A DNA stretch of 64,000 nucleotides, taken from Neoluteolibacter marinus (GTDB lineage Bacteria > Verrucomicrobiota > Verrucomicrobiia > Verrucomicrobiales > Akkermansiaceae). The translations under genes and the position numbers were made by a program. This document shows, one piece after another, positions 25,283 through 33,185 of the stretch (position 1 is the stretch's first letter; each line of letters starts with the position of its first letter). The stretch is from contig NZ_JACZFQ010000101.1 in assembly GCF_014904755.1 (NCBI RefSeq), forward strand, positions 1-64,000. Direction: 5' to 3'. The notes under the pieces were generated by a model. It did not search any database and was not told the origin of the DNA. It saw only the letters and a list, made by a program, of their open reading frames with translations.

Positions 25283-25786
25283 ATGCGCACCGCCCTTTTC
25301 CTGATCGCCCTCGCCGCCACCTCCTGCACCGGCTACCAGCTCGGCGGTGCCAAGCCGGCCGTTCTCCGCGACGTGCGGAACATCAACGTCCCGATGTTCC
25401 AGAACGACACCCTCCACCCGCGCGCAGAGGCCCTCGCTACCAGCGCCGCGGCCGATGCCATCGTGCTCGACGGCACCTACCGCATCACCGACATCGACAA
25501 GGCCGATGCCATCCTCAGCGGCACCGTCCACACCATCACCTACACCCCGCTGCGCTCCACCCGGCTCGACACCCTGCGCCCGGAGGAACTCCAGAACCAG
25601 GTGACCATCAACTGGACCCTCAAGGACGCCCGCGATCCCATGAAGGTCCTGGCCTCCGGCAGCTCGACCGGCTCCAGCCGCTTCTTCGTCGACTCCAATC
25701 TCCAGACCTCCCGCAACAACGCCCTGCCCGACGCCCTCCAGCGCGCCAGTGCGTCGATGGTGTCGCGCATCGCCAACGGTTTCTGA
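25283..25786 (+). CDS. LptE-like LPS-assembly lipoprotein
   Basis: This 167-residue lipoprotein begins MRTALFLIALAATSCTGYQLG, with the Cys of a lipobox followed by the GYxLG start typical of LptE-family proteins in PVC bacteria. The remaining sequence has the conserved NINVPMFQNDTLHPR stretch and a beta/alpha pattern (ITDIDKADAILSGTVHTI). LptE plugs and helps assemble LptD at the outer membrane. It is flanked at 12 bp and 4 bp by the bamD-like and rsmI genes, so they are cotranscribed. Confidence 0.82.
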   Translation: MRTALFLIALAATSCTGYQLGGAKPAVLRDVRNINVPMFQNDTLHPRAEALATSAAADAIVLDGTYRITDIDKADAILSGTVHTITYTPLRSTRLDTLRPEELQNQVTINWTLKDARDPMKVLASGSSTGSSRFFVDSNLQTSRNNALPDALQRASASMVSRIANGF

Positions 25787-25790
25787 CCCC

Positions 25791-26480
25791 ATGGTAGAAG
25801 ACCCCGCCGGCGGCCGCTTCGTGCTCGTCCCCACGCCCATCGGCAACATGGGTGACATCACCCTGCGGGCGATCGAGGTGCTGAAGGAGGCCAGCCGGAT
25901 CGCCTGCGAGGACACCCGCCATTCCTCGCCGCTGCTCGCCCGGCTCGGCATTTCCGGCAAGCCGCTGGTTTCGCTCCACGACCACAACGAAGCGCGCCGC
26001 CTGCCGGAGCTGCTCGACGCCGTGCGCGGTGGCGAAACCGTGGCCGTGATCACCGACGCCGGAATGCCCGCCGTGTCCGACCCCGGCTACCGCGTCGTCC
26101 AGGCCTGCATCGAACAGGAGTTGCCCTTCGAGGTCCTGCCCGGCCCCTCCGCCGTCCTCGTCGCCCTGGTCGGCTCCGGCTTTCCGGTCCACGCCTTCCG
26201 CTTCCTCGGCTTCCTGCCGATCAAAAAGGGCAAGCGGCTCGCCATCCTCGAGGACTCGCTGGAAACCGAGGGCACCAGCATCTTCTTCGAATCCCCGCAC
26301 CGCCTGCTGTCGACCCTCGAGCTGCTCGCCGGCAAGCACCCCCATGCCCCGTGCTGCGTGGCCCGCGAGCTGACCAAGAAATTCGAGACCTACCACCGCG
26401 GCAGCGCGGCGGAGCTCCTTGCGCACTTCCAGGCGCATTCCCCGAAGGGGGAGATCGTGTTTCTCGTCCGCAGCAGCTGA
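25791..26480 (+). CDS. rsmI: 16S rRNA 2'-O-ribose C1402 methyltransferase RsmI
   Basis: This 229-residue SAM-dependent tetrapyrrole-methylase-fold enzyme modifies C1402 in the decoding centre. It has the canonical N-terminal block FVLVPTPIGNMGDITLRAIEVL, the segment IACEDTRHSSPLLARLGI, VAVITDAGMPAVSDPGYRVV, LPGPSAVLVALVGSGFP and FFESPHRLLSTLELL. The usual C-terminal extension is short; the enzyme is somewhat smaller than the E. coli one. Its ATG is 4 bp after the lptE-like stop, so it is the last gene of this unit. Confidence 0.93.
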   Translation: MVEDPAGGRFVLVPTPIGNMGDITLRAIEVLKEASRIACEDTRHSSPLLARLGISGKPLVSLHDHNEARRLPELLDAVRGGETVAVITDAGMPAVSDPGYRVVQACIEQELPFEVLPGPSAVLVALVGSGFPVHAFRFLGFLPIKKGKRLAILEDSLETEGTSIFFESPHRLLSTLELLAGKHPHAPCCVARELTKKFETYHRGSAAELLAHFQAHSPKGEIVFLVRSS

Positions 26481-26518
26481 CCGTGGGGGGGGGCAGCCCG
26501 ATCTGTGCCCCGTTGATG

Positions 26519-26827
26519 TCAGGATTGGCACCCGCGTGCCGCCAGCCAGTCGGCAAACAACACCTCTCGGTCGGTGGGCTCAAGGTGAGCGTGAGCCGGA
26601 TCGCCGCGGAGGAATTCAGCCCACAGGGGATGCCGTCCCACGACCGGGAATTCCTTGCGTAGATTCGCCAGGTGTTTCACGGAGCTCTCCCGGTTCTTCA
26701 AACGGTGGAAGTCCGACTCGTCGAGCCGCAGCTGGACGACCCCGCAGCCCGGACATGCATGAAGCTCCAATTCTTCCCGGCATTCGAAATCCGGCCGGCG
26801 TGTTCCCATGATGCGCGCCGCGGCCAC
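26519..26827 (-). CDS. Small zinc-ribbon protein, possibly with an N-terminal frameshift
   Basis: The 102-residue reading from GTG 26827 (or ATG 26809) contains a CPGC pair and reads as genuine protein: LHACPGCGVVQLRLDESDF and a helical C-terminus (PTDREVLFADWLAARGCQS). The frame continues upstream as KTCPHCSSPLAYLGPARF, a second CxxC that would complete a zinc ribbon, but it runs into a stop at 26894-26896. A GTG at 26897 is one base out of frame. If the A-run at 26890-26894 had four bases instead of five, the gene would read MKTCPHC. It is therefore either a one-base sequencing/assembly error, a frameshifted gene, or a genuinely shorter protein. Confidence 0.6.
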   Translation of the reverse strand: MAAARIMGTRRPDFECREELELHACPGCGVVQLRLDESDFHRLKNRESSVKHLANLRKEFPVVGRHPLWAEFLRGDPAHAHLEPTDREVLFADWLAARGCQS

Positions 26828-27026
26828 TCCGTCCGGATCGAATCGGGCGGGTCCCAGATAGGCCAGCGGCGAGGAACAATGAGGGCAAGTTTTTCACGGC
26901 ACGACAGGATCGTTTTGAAATCCGCCGGCAGATTACTTCCGCGGGGCAGCAAACCGGAAGTCCACGATTCCGTCTTCTTTCCCCTTGGCACTTGGAACTT
27001 TCCTCCTGGCACTTCAAAACCACCCC

Positions 27027-27953
27027 GTGCTCGCCTTCTCCACCTGCTGGAACAACTCGCGTCATCACGACGGCGAGGCGATGATCGACGAGATCCTCGA
27101 ACTCGGTTTTTCTAACATCGAGCTGTCCCACGGCATGACCATCGCGAAGTTGCCGGGGATCAAGAAGGCCTACGAGGCCGGGAAGTTCACCTGCTCCGGG
27201 GTGCACAACTACTTCCCTTCGCCGGTCGAGGTGATGATCGATGCCCCGGATGCCTACGAGTACACGTCACACCGGCCCTTCGACCGCCAGCGGGCGATGG
27301 AGATGACCCTCAAGACCCTCGAGCTCGCCGCCCAGTTCAAGGCGCAGTACCTGGTGCTCCACATGGGATCGGTGCCGATGAACCACCGCAAGTGGACCAA
27401 GCGCCTGACCGCCATCGTCGCCGAAAACGGCCGCAACGGCGCCGACTACGCCGCCGGGAAAATCGCCTTCGTGAAGAAGCGCGAAAAGATCGCGCCGCTC
27501 TACTACCGGCGGGCCATCGAGGCGCTGGAAGAGATCGCGGAGAAAGCTCAGGAGTTCGGCGTGAAACTCGCGGTGGAATCACGTTCACGCTTCGAGGACA
27601 TGCCGACTGAACGCGAGATGATCCGCCTGCAGGAACATTTCCAGGACCACCCGTGGGTCGGCTACTGGCACGACTTCGGCCACGTACAACTGAAGCACAA
27701 CCTCGGCCTGCTCGATCACCAGGAGTGGCTGCGGCGGATCTCCCCCCACCTCATCGGCGGCCATGTCCACGACGTGAAGTGGCCGGAGCGGGACCACCAG
27801 GTGCCGTTCACCGGCACCCTGGAATACGAGAAGCTGCTGCCTCACTTCCCGGCGGGTTGCCCGCTGGTCTGGGAACTCAGCCCCACGCGCCGCTCCGCGG
27901 AAATCCGCGACGCCCTGGTCGTCTGGAAACACCAGTTCCCGGACCGGAGCTAG
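27027..27953 (+). CDS. Sugar phosphate isomerase/epimerase-like TIM barrel
   Basis: From GTG 27027 (MLAFSTCWNNSRHHDGEAM) the product has 308 residues. The xylose-isomerase-like TIM barrel is indicated by strand ends with metal-ligand-type residues: SNIELSHGM, YLVLHMGSV, LAVESRSRF, GYWHDFGHVQL, IGGHVHDVKWP and LVWELSP. The family rearranges or epimerises phosphorylated or free sugars using a divalent metal. The preceding open region from 26985 (TTG) includes a repeated spacer-like sequence and is unlikely coding. It converges with the coiled-coil gene, 7 bp apart. Confidence 0.83.
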   Translation: MLAFSTCWNNSRHHDGEAMIDEILELGFSNIELSHGMTIAKLPGIKKAYEAGKFTCSGVHNYFPSPVEVMIDAPDAYEYTSHRPFDRQRAMEMTLKTLELAAQFKAQYLVLHMGSVPMNHRKWTKRLTAIVAENGRNGADYAAGKIAFVKKREKIAPLYYRRAIEALEEIAEKAQEFGVKLAVESRSRFEDMPTEREMIRLQEHFQDHPWVGYWHDFGHVQLKHNLGLLDHQEWLRRISPHLIGGHVHDVKWPERDHQVPFTGTLEYEKLLPHFPAGCPLVWELSPTRRSAEIRDALVVWKHQFPDRS

Positions 27954-27960
27954 CCGGACC

Positions 27961-28620
27961 TCAGTTGCCCGGACCGTCGAAGGGCGGCTCGAGGATAAGC
28001 TCGTCGCCCGGTTGCGGCTGTGCTTCGGAGAAGCTGCCGAGCGGATTGGCAATCGCACCCTCGATGCTCACGTCGCCGACCCGCAGCTTGCCGAGGATGC
28101 CGGTGTTGCGGCGGATGCAGAGGACCGTGCCCGGCTGGACATTCTCCTGCATGATGATGTCGAGCGTCGCGAAGCCGCCGAACTGGGGGTCTTCGACCCA
28201 TTCCTTGATCCGGGCAATGACCAGGGAATCCTTGATCATGCGGGCGCGGCGCAATTCCTGGTCGCGGCTTTCGAGCATCTTGCCGCCGACGAAGGCCGCT
28301 TCCTGGTCGGCGGTCTCCGCATCGCGCTCGGCCTTCTCTTTCTCCGCCTGGAGCAGGGCAATCTGCTCCTGCATCGCGGCGATCTCCGCCGAGTTGGCGG
28401 CCGGTGCGGGCGCCTGGACCGATTCCTGGAGAATCCGCCGCTGCCGTTCGGTCTCAAGGCGATCCTGTTCGATCTGAAGCTCCTGAAGCTGGCGCTGCAT
28501 GTCGATCAACTCGGTTCCGCCGGCGCCGTTCGCAGCGACCGGGGCGTTCTTGTACGAAACAGCCAAGGCCCCCAGCAGCAATGCCACCGTGGCTCCAAGC
28601 AGAATCTTCAGCGTGTCCAT
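27961..28620 (-). CDS. Membrane-anchored coiled-coil protein
   Basis: From ATG 28620 the product has 219 residues. It has an N-terminal anchor (LKILLGATVALLLGALAV), then a long predicted coiled coil of Gln/Glu/Arg (MQRQLQELQIEQDRLETERQ, about 35-125), and a C-terminal beta-rich domain (VQPGTVLCIRRNTGILGKL, GDELILEPP) with the look of a small barrel or MreC/SH3-like fold. MreC has a related layout (helix, coiled coil, beta), but I cannot claim identity. The nearby methyltransferase gene lies upstream on the same strand, 32 bp away. Confidence 0.7.
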   Translation of the reverse strand: MDTLKILLGATVALLLGALAVSYKNAPVAANGAGGTELIDMQRQLQELQIEQDRLETERQRRILQESVQAPAPAANSAEIAAMQEQIALLQAEKEKAERDAETADQEAAFVGGKMLESRDQELRRARMIKDSLVIARIKEWVEDPQFGGFATLDIIMQENVQPGTVLCIRRNTGILGKLRVGDVSIEGAIANPLGSFSEAQPQPGDELILEPPFDGPGN

Positions 28621-28652
28621 GGCGCGGAGCCTGTGCGGCCACCCGCAGCTTG

Positions 28653-29414
28653 TCAACGCGATGGCACCGGGGTTAGACGGCGGACCTTGAGCCGCCGCCA
28701 GTACTTCCGGTCGGTGGCGTCGGCAAAGGACTTTTCCCAGGACCGCAGGGCCGAGAGCGACAATACATCGGCCCCGCCCACCAGGGTTTCGTTCATGCTC
28801 GCCGGCGTGGTCACCGAACGGACAACCTGGAATGCCTCCCGGAACGAGGCCCGGGTCCGGACCTGCATTGCCCGGTGCCCGGCACCGTTGACCAGGTTGG
28901 CGAGCAACAAGCCGCCCGGTGCCACCAGGCGCCGGAGCGACTCGATCTGCCGGCTGTCGGACCGCCCCGGCCGGAAGACATCGTCGGCACCCGCCATGTA
29001 AACGTCATCGATGACGACATCGAAGCGCTCGCGACATCGCTCCACCCAGGCGTAGGCGTCGGCGAAGTGAATCTCGATCCCCGAAGCCGCGAGGCCCATG
29101 TTCAATTCCGCCAGCGCGACGATCTCGGAATCGATGTCGACCGCCACCAGCCGGCACTCCGGCAACAGGTGGCGCAGGATCCTCATTGCCGTGCCGCCCG
29201 CCAATCCCAGCATCAGGATCGACGCCGGCGGATCGCCCGGCCGGAGCAAGGAAGCCGCGGCGATATTGTCCCACGCCAAGCCGGTGAGGTAGCGCTTCTG
29301 GTGCCACCAGGCATGGATCGCCCCGGCGACGCGGAACTCGCACTGCCGCTCCGATTTCCAGATCTGCACCTGCTGGAAGGCGGTGTCGACAACGGCGTGG
29401 CAGCTCAGGGGCAT
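28653..29414 (-). CDS. Spermidine-synthase-fold SAM-dependent methyltransferase
   Basis: This 253-residue protein has the Rossmann-like SAM site MLGLAGGTAMRILRHLLP followed by an acidic binding residue in LVAVDIDSEIVALA. ADAYAWVERCRERFDVVIDDVYMAG is the polyamine-synthase-type segment. The GGTAMR site differs from GGGDG of SpeE, so it is more likely a spermidine-synthase-like methyltransferase than an aminopropyltransferase. Substrate unknown. It starts 32 bp upstream of the coiled-coil gene on the same strand. Confidence 0.8.
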   Translation of the reverse strand: MPLSCHAVVDTAFQQVQIWKSERQCEFRVAGAIHAWWHQKRYLTGLAWDNIAAASLLRPGDPPASILMLGLAGGTAMRILRHLLPECRLVAVDIDSEIVALAELNMGLAASGIEIHFADAYAWVERCRERFDVVIDDVYMAGADDVFRPGRSDSRQIESLRRLVAPGGLLLANLVNGAGHRAMQVRTRASFREAFQVVRSVTTPASMNETLVGGADVLSLSALRSWEKSFADATDRKYWRRLKVRRLTPVPSR

Positions 29415-29510
29415 TGGTCCAGCAAGGGGCGGAAACCCGGCCGACGGAAGCGAAATCCCCGCCTGGTGGCGTCATCCGGAACGGCGCTGGATACGCACTT
29501 TCGTTTCCAC

Positions 29511-29524
29511 TGATTGATCAATCA
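29511..29524. promoter_or_regulatory. 14-bp perfect palindrome, candidate operator
   Basis: TGATTGATCAATCA is its own reverse complement. It lies about 97 bp upstream of the methyltransferase start and about 420 bp upstream of DUF1800 in a GC-rich background, where an AT-rich palindrome stands out. It could be a transcription-factor site; no partner is known. Confidence 0.4.
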
Positions 29525-29867
29525 CATCGCTTGCCCTGCTCAATGCACTTACCTAACAGCCCGGCCGATCCGTCCCCCGGGAGTTTCACCAAGGGCTGGG
29601 AACCCGGCATGTCATCCGCCCAAGCTACGAGACCACGGCCTAACGGCAACTAACATAACTTGCGCCCCACCAACCCCATGCGTCGGTTTCACTATGACGG
29701 CGCAGAGCCACAAGATCCAAGCGTCCCGGGCGTGCCGGAGCCCTCCCGCCGGCCCTGAGAGAACCGCGTGATCCTTTGCGCGGGGCATCACCGGTGCCTT
29801 CATCCTGCAACCCCGTTTGCACATGGAGGCTCCGGATCTGTCCCGGGGCGCTGCAGGTCACTCACCA

Positions 29868-29886
29868 GGCTGCCCGCCGGGCAGCC
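29868..29886 (+). promoter_or_regulatory. Leader hairpin upstream of DUF1800
   Basis: GGCTGCCC and GGGCAGCC form a perfect 8-bp stem with a 3-nt loop, ending 57 nt before the DUF1800 ATG. It lacks a T-tract, so it is more likely a leader structure than a terminator. Confidence 0.3.
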
Positions 29887-29942
29887 CGGGTCCATGGAAA
29901 CCGCTGGTCACCCCACCCGGATCTCAGGCCCGACACAACGCC

Positions 29943-32900
29943 ATGAAAATCCCCCCTCCCCTGTGGATTGCATGCAGTTTGATTCTCACCCATGCCCAGG
30001 CCATCGGCCCGATTTCCGGAGCAGGCTCTAAGGTATGGCTCGCCCGTTTCAACGCGAACGATCTGGTCCCGACCCAGGATACGGATCGCGACGGCCTCAC
30101 GAATGAGGACGAGGCCCTCGCGGGAACCGACCCCCGCGACCCCAACTCGAGGCCTGCCGCCACCATCCTGTCGCTGGACGCATCGCAGGTCGTCATCGAA
30201 ATCACCGCCCAGCCCGGGAAAGGATACCGGCTGCAGCGCGCGCTCTCTCCGGCCGGGCCCTGGCAAGCGCACGGAAAGACCTACCGCGCCGACGAGGAGA
30301 CCCTGCGGATCACCACCGCGCGCCTGGAAGACAGGGGCTTCTACATCTTCGAGGTCAGCGACCTCGACAGCGATCGCGACGGCATCTCCGACTGGGACGA
30401 GCGCCAGTTGGCCGGCTTCGATCCCGACGATGACGATTCCTTCTCCACGGGACACAAAAACGGCGATGCCGAGGCCTTCGACACGATTTTTGGCAGCCTC
30501 CAGGACGGACATCTGACCGTCACGGCAACAACGACCACGGCCTATGAATCGGATCAAAGTCCCGCGATACTCACCTTCACCCGTGACACCGGGATCGGGT
30601 ATCCTTTCACCGTCTTCGTCCAACCACAGGATGCGGATGATCCCACGAAGTCGTCGGCCAAAGCCAGCGACTACCACCTCGAGGATGAAGGTGGCGGGCC
30701 GGTGGCGGATCGCATGGTCATCCCCGCGGGCCAGACCGATGTATCACTGAAGATCCTCGCCACCAAAGATCACCAGCGGGAGGTCCCGGAGGAGCTTCAT
30801 CTGGTGGTCGGCGGCTCGAACGTTGGCGCGACGGTTTTCCTCCGCGATGCGATTCCCACCCTCGCCAACCAGCAGCTGTTCCTTGCCGATCTTCGCCCGG
30901 TTCCCGGCTCCGGATCACGGGGAAGCGGAACGGCCGTCGTCTGGTTGCCCGCGGACAATGACATCGCCAGAATCTGCCTCTCTTTCACCACCCTGGATTC
31001 CCCGGTCAGCGCCATCCGGATCGAAGACCCCGGCGGCAGCGGGATCCATGCCCTCGTCCATGGCGGATACGACGGCCAGGACTGGCCGCTGCGCGCCGGC
31101 GGCAACTGCCCCACCGATCAGGCGGTGCTTGACGCTCTTTGTTCTTCGGCGCTCTCCCTCTCGATCCAATCCGACCAGCACCCGCTCGGCGAAGTCCGCG
31201 GCACCTTCCATCCGGCGAACGGAACGATCGAATTCGAGCCGCCTCCCGATCCGGCCCCGGTCCAGCCCTTGGCCGGAGAAGCGCTCGACCGGGACATCGT
31301 GCGCTTCTTGAACCAGGCAACCTTCGGCGCCACCATGGCGGACATCGAGAACCTGCGCGTGCTCGTGGCAGAACACTCGGGCGACCGCTTGGCGGCCTTC
31401 GGACAATGGATCGACGATCAGTTCGCGATGCCCTCCCCGTCGCTGCTGGCCTACCTCACGGCAGCGGACCGCCAGGAGATCGAACTCAGCGCCAGCCTGC
31501 CGTCGGATCATCCGGATTTCAATCCAGCCTTCGAACCCGCCTACCACAACCGCATCCGCGGATGGTGGTTGCTGGCCGTCCATGCTCCGGATCAGTTGAG
31601 ACAACGGGCAGCCTTCGCCTTGGGCGAGATCTTCGTGGTGTCCGACCACGATGCCGTCATCCGTTGGCGACCCCATGGCATGGCAAACTACCACGACATG
31701 CTCGCAGCGGGTGCATCCGGAAGCTACCGCAAGCTCCTGGAAATGGTGGCCATCCATCCGGTGATCGGCCAGTATCTTTCCCACCTTCGCAACGACAAGG
31801 CCCTCCTTGACGAAGATGGAAACGCCATCGTTTCACCGGACGAAAACTTCGCCCGGGAGTTGCTGCAGCTTTTCTCGATCGGACTGACCGAACTCCACCC
31901 CGACGGTTCCCTGAAAGTCGGCGCCGACGGGCTTCCCATTTCCACCTATTTCCAAAGGGACATTTCCGAACTCGCCCGGGTGTTCACCGGATGGTCCTTC
32001 GGAACCATCAATAGCCCGCCGACCAGCAGCACCACGGCAACCAACAACAACTTTTTCCAGGGCGACGGCATCACCAGGCTGGAAGCGCAGTGGACACATC
32101 CGATGGCGATGTTTCCCGACCATCACGATGACGGGGAAAAGCACATCATGTCCCTGATCCTTCCACCGGGACTAGGCGGTGAGGAAGACTTGGAACGGCT
32201 GCTCGATTTCCTGGCAAACCACCCCAACACCGCACCCTTCATCTGTCGCCGCCTCATCCAGAGGTTCGTCACGGCCAAGCCCACCCGGGGATACGTGTTC
32301 CGGGTATCGTCAAGATTCGTGGCCAGCGGCGGCGACTTGAAAGCCACGATCAAGGCCATCCTGCTCGACCCGGAAGCCCGCATGCCCGACATCCCATTTG
32401 CCGGGAGCGCATCGGGCAAGAAGCGCGAACCTCTCCTCCGCTTTGTCGCGTTCCTTCGTGCTTTTGACGGGGCCTCCGGCTTCAGGCTGTCGGATCTCGC
32501 CGCCTACGGCTACCCCGAGGACGAGTTGATGAAATTCCCGAGCGGCGTCACCAGGGTGAGAATGGGAAGCACCGACGCCTGGCTCAGGCAGACACCCCAG
32601 TCTGCCCCGTCGGTCTTCAATTGGTTTGGGCCCGACTACATTCCACCGGGGATCCTGGCCGAGAATTCCATCGTCTCCCCGGAGTTCCAGCTCCTCGACG
32701 AGAGCAGCGGGTACCAGGAGCTCAACTACCACTATCTGGCAACATTCGATCTCTTGCGAACCTCCACCATTCCCGGACAGGAACTCCCTCCACAGAACTA
32801 CACGATTACCTCCCAGTTCATGCGGCTGGACCTCACGCCCCTCGTACTGCTCTACATGCAGATCGTCGACACGAACGGCGACGGCAAGTTCGACCACCTC

Positions 32901-33173
32901 GACGCCAGCTTCAACAACCCGCCGTCGATCGAAGCCGCATGCCGGTCGGTGATCGATCGCATCGACCTGCTGCTATGTGCGGGCCGTTTGAAGGCCACGG
33001 CGATCGGCAACTCATCCCAGGCCCGCGGAACGATCCTCGCCACGGTCTCGTCAATCCGCTCCCAAAGCAACGGCATCGAATCCGCTGAAGTCCAGGCTGC
33101 ATGCATGGACACCCGGATCAGGAACGCCCTGTGGCTGGTCCTTTCTTCCTCCGAGGCGGCTATCCAAAAATAA
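29943..33173 (+). CDS. Exported DUF1800 protein with calcium-type loops and CHRD-like domain
   Basis: From ATG 29943 the product has 1076 residues with a signal peptide (PPPLWIACSLILTHAQA). Two acidic calcium-binding-type loops follow (DTDRDGLTNEDEALAGTDP, DLDSDRDGISDWDERQLAGF), then a Calx-beta-like region and a CHRD-like domain (about 300-425, ending LGEVRGTF). The DUF1800 domain (from LDRDIVRFLNQATFGATMAD to the C-terminus) fills the rest, including NFARELLQLFSIGL and AARVFTGWSFG-like sequence. DUF1800 proteins are paired with DUF1501 proteins in PVC and other bacteria; their reaction is unknown. It starts an operon with DUF1501 (12 bp) and a third gene. Confidence 0.88.
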   Translation: MKIPPPLWIACSLILTHAQAIGPISGAGSKVWLARFNANDLVPTQDTDRDGLTNEDEALAGTDPRDPNSRPAATILSLDASQVVIEITAQPGKGYRLQRALSPAGPWQAHGKTYRADEETLRITTARLEDRGFYIFEVSDLDSDRDGISDWDERQLAGFDPDDDDSFSTGHKNGDAEAFDTIFGSLQDGHLTVTATTTTAYESDQSPAILTFTRDTGIGYPFTVFVQPQDADDPTKSSAKASDYHLEDEGGGPVADRMVIPAGQTDVSLKILATKDHQREVPEELHLVVGGSNVGATVFLRDAIPTLANQQLFLADLRPVPGSGSRGSGTAVVWLPADNDIARICLSFTTLDSPVSAIRIEDPGGSGIHALVHGGYDGQDWPLRAGGNCPTDQAVLDALCSSALSLSIQSDQHPLGEVRGTFHPANGTIEFEPPPDPAPVQPLAGEALDRDIVRFLNQATFGATMADIENLRVLVAEHSGDRLAAFGQWIDDQFAMPSPSLLAYLTAADRQEIELSASLPSDHPDFNPAFEPAYHNRIRGWWLLAVHAPDQLRQRAAFALGEIFVVSDHDAVIRWRPHGMANYHDMLAAGASGSYRKLLEMVAIHPVIGQYLSHLRNDKALLDEDGNAIVSPDENFARELLQLFSIGLTELHPDGSLKVGADGLPISTYFQRDISELARVFTGWSFGTINSPPTSSTTATNNNFFQGDGITRLEAQWTHPMAMFPDHHDDGEKHIMSLILPPGLGGEEDLERLLDFLANHPNTAPFICRRLIQRFVTAKPTRGYVFRVSSRFVASGGDLKATIKAILLDPEARMPDIPFAGSASGKKREPLLRFVAFLRAFDGASGFRLSDLAAYGYPEDELMKFPSGVTRVRMGSTDAWLRQTPQSAPSVFNWFGPDYIPPGILAENSIVSPEFQLLDESSGYQELNYHYLATFDLLRTSTIPGQELPPQNYTITSQFMRLDLTPLVLLYMQIVDTNGDGKFDHLDASFNNPPSIEAACRSVIDRIDLLLCAGRLKATAIGNSSQARGTILATVSSIRSQSNGIESAEVQAACMDTRIRNALWLVLSSSEAAIQK

Positions 33174-33185
33174 TCCAATACGGCC

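Larger units (their letters stand above)
29415..29942. other. 528-bp intergenic stretch with palindromes
   Basis: No convincing gene is visible between the divergent methyltransferase and DUF1800 genes. It contains a 14-bp perfect palindrome (29511-29524) and a strong short hairpin (29868-29886). Short open frames of 79-85 codons exist on the plus strand but lack recognisable protein features. It may hold promoters for both genes. Confidence 0.5.

Noticed and set aside
29414-29771. Two frames of 79 and 85 codons in the long gap before DUF1800
   Set aside because: They overlap each other and look like non-coding translation; no signal or domain.
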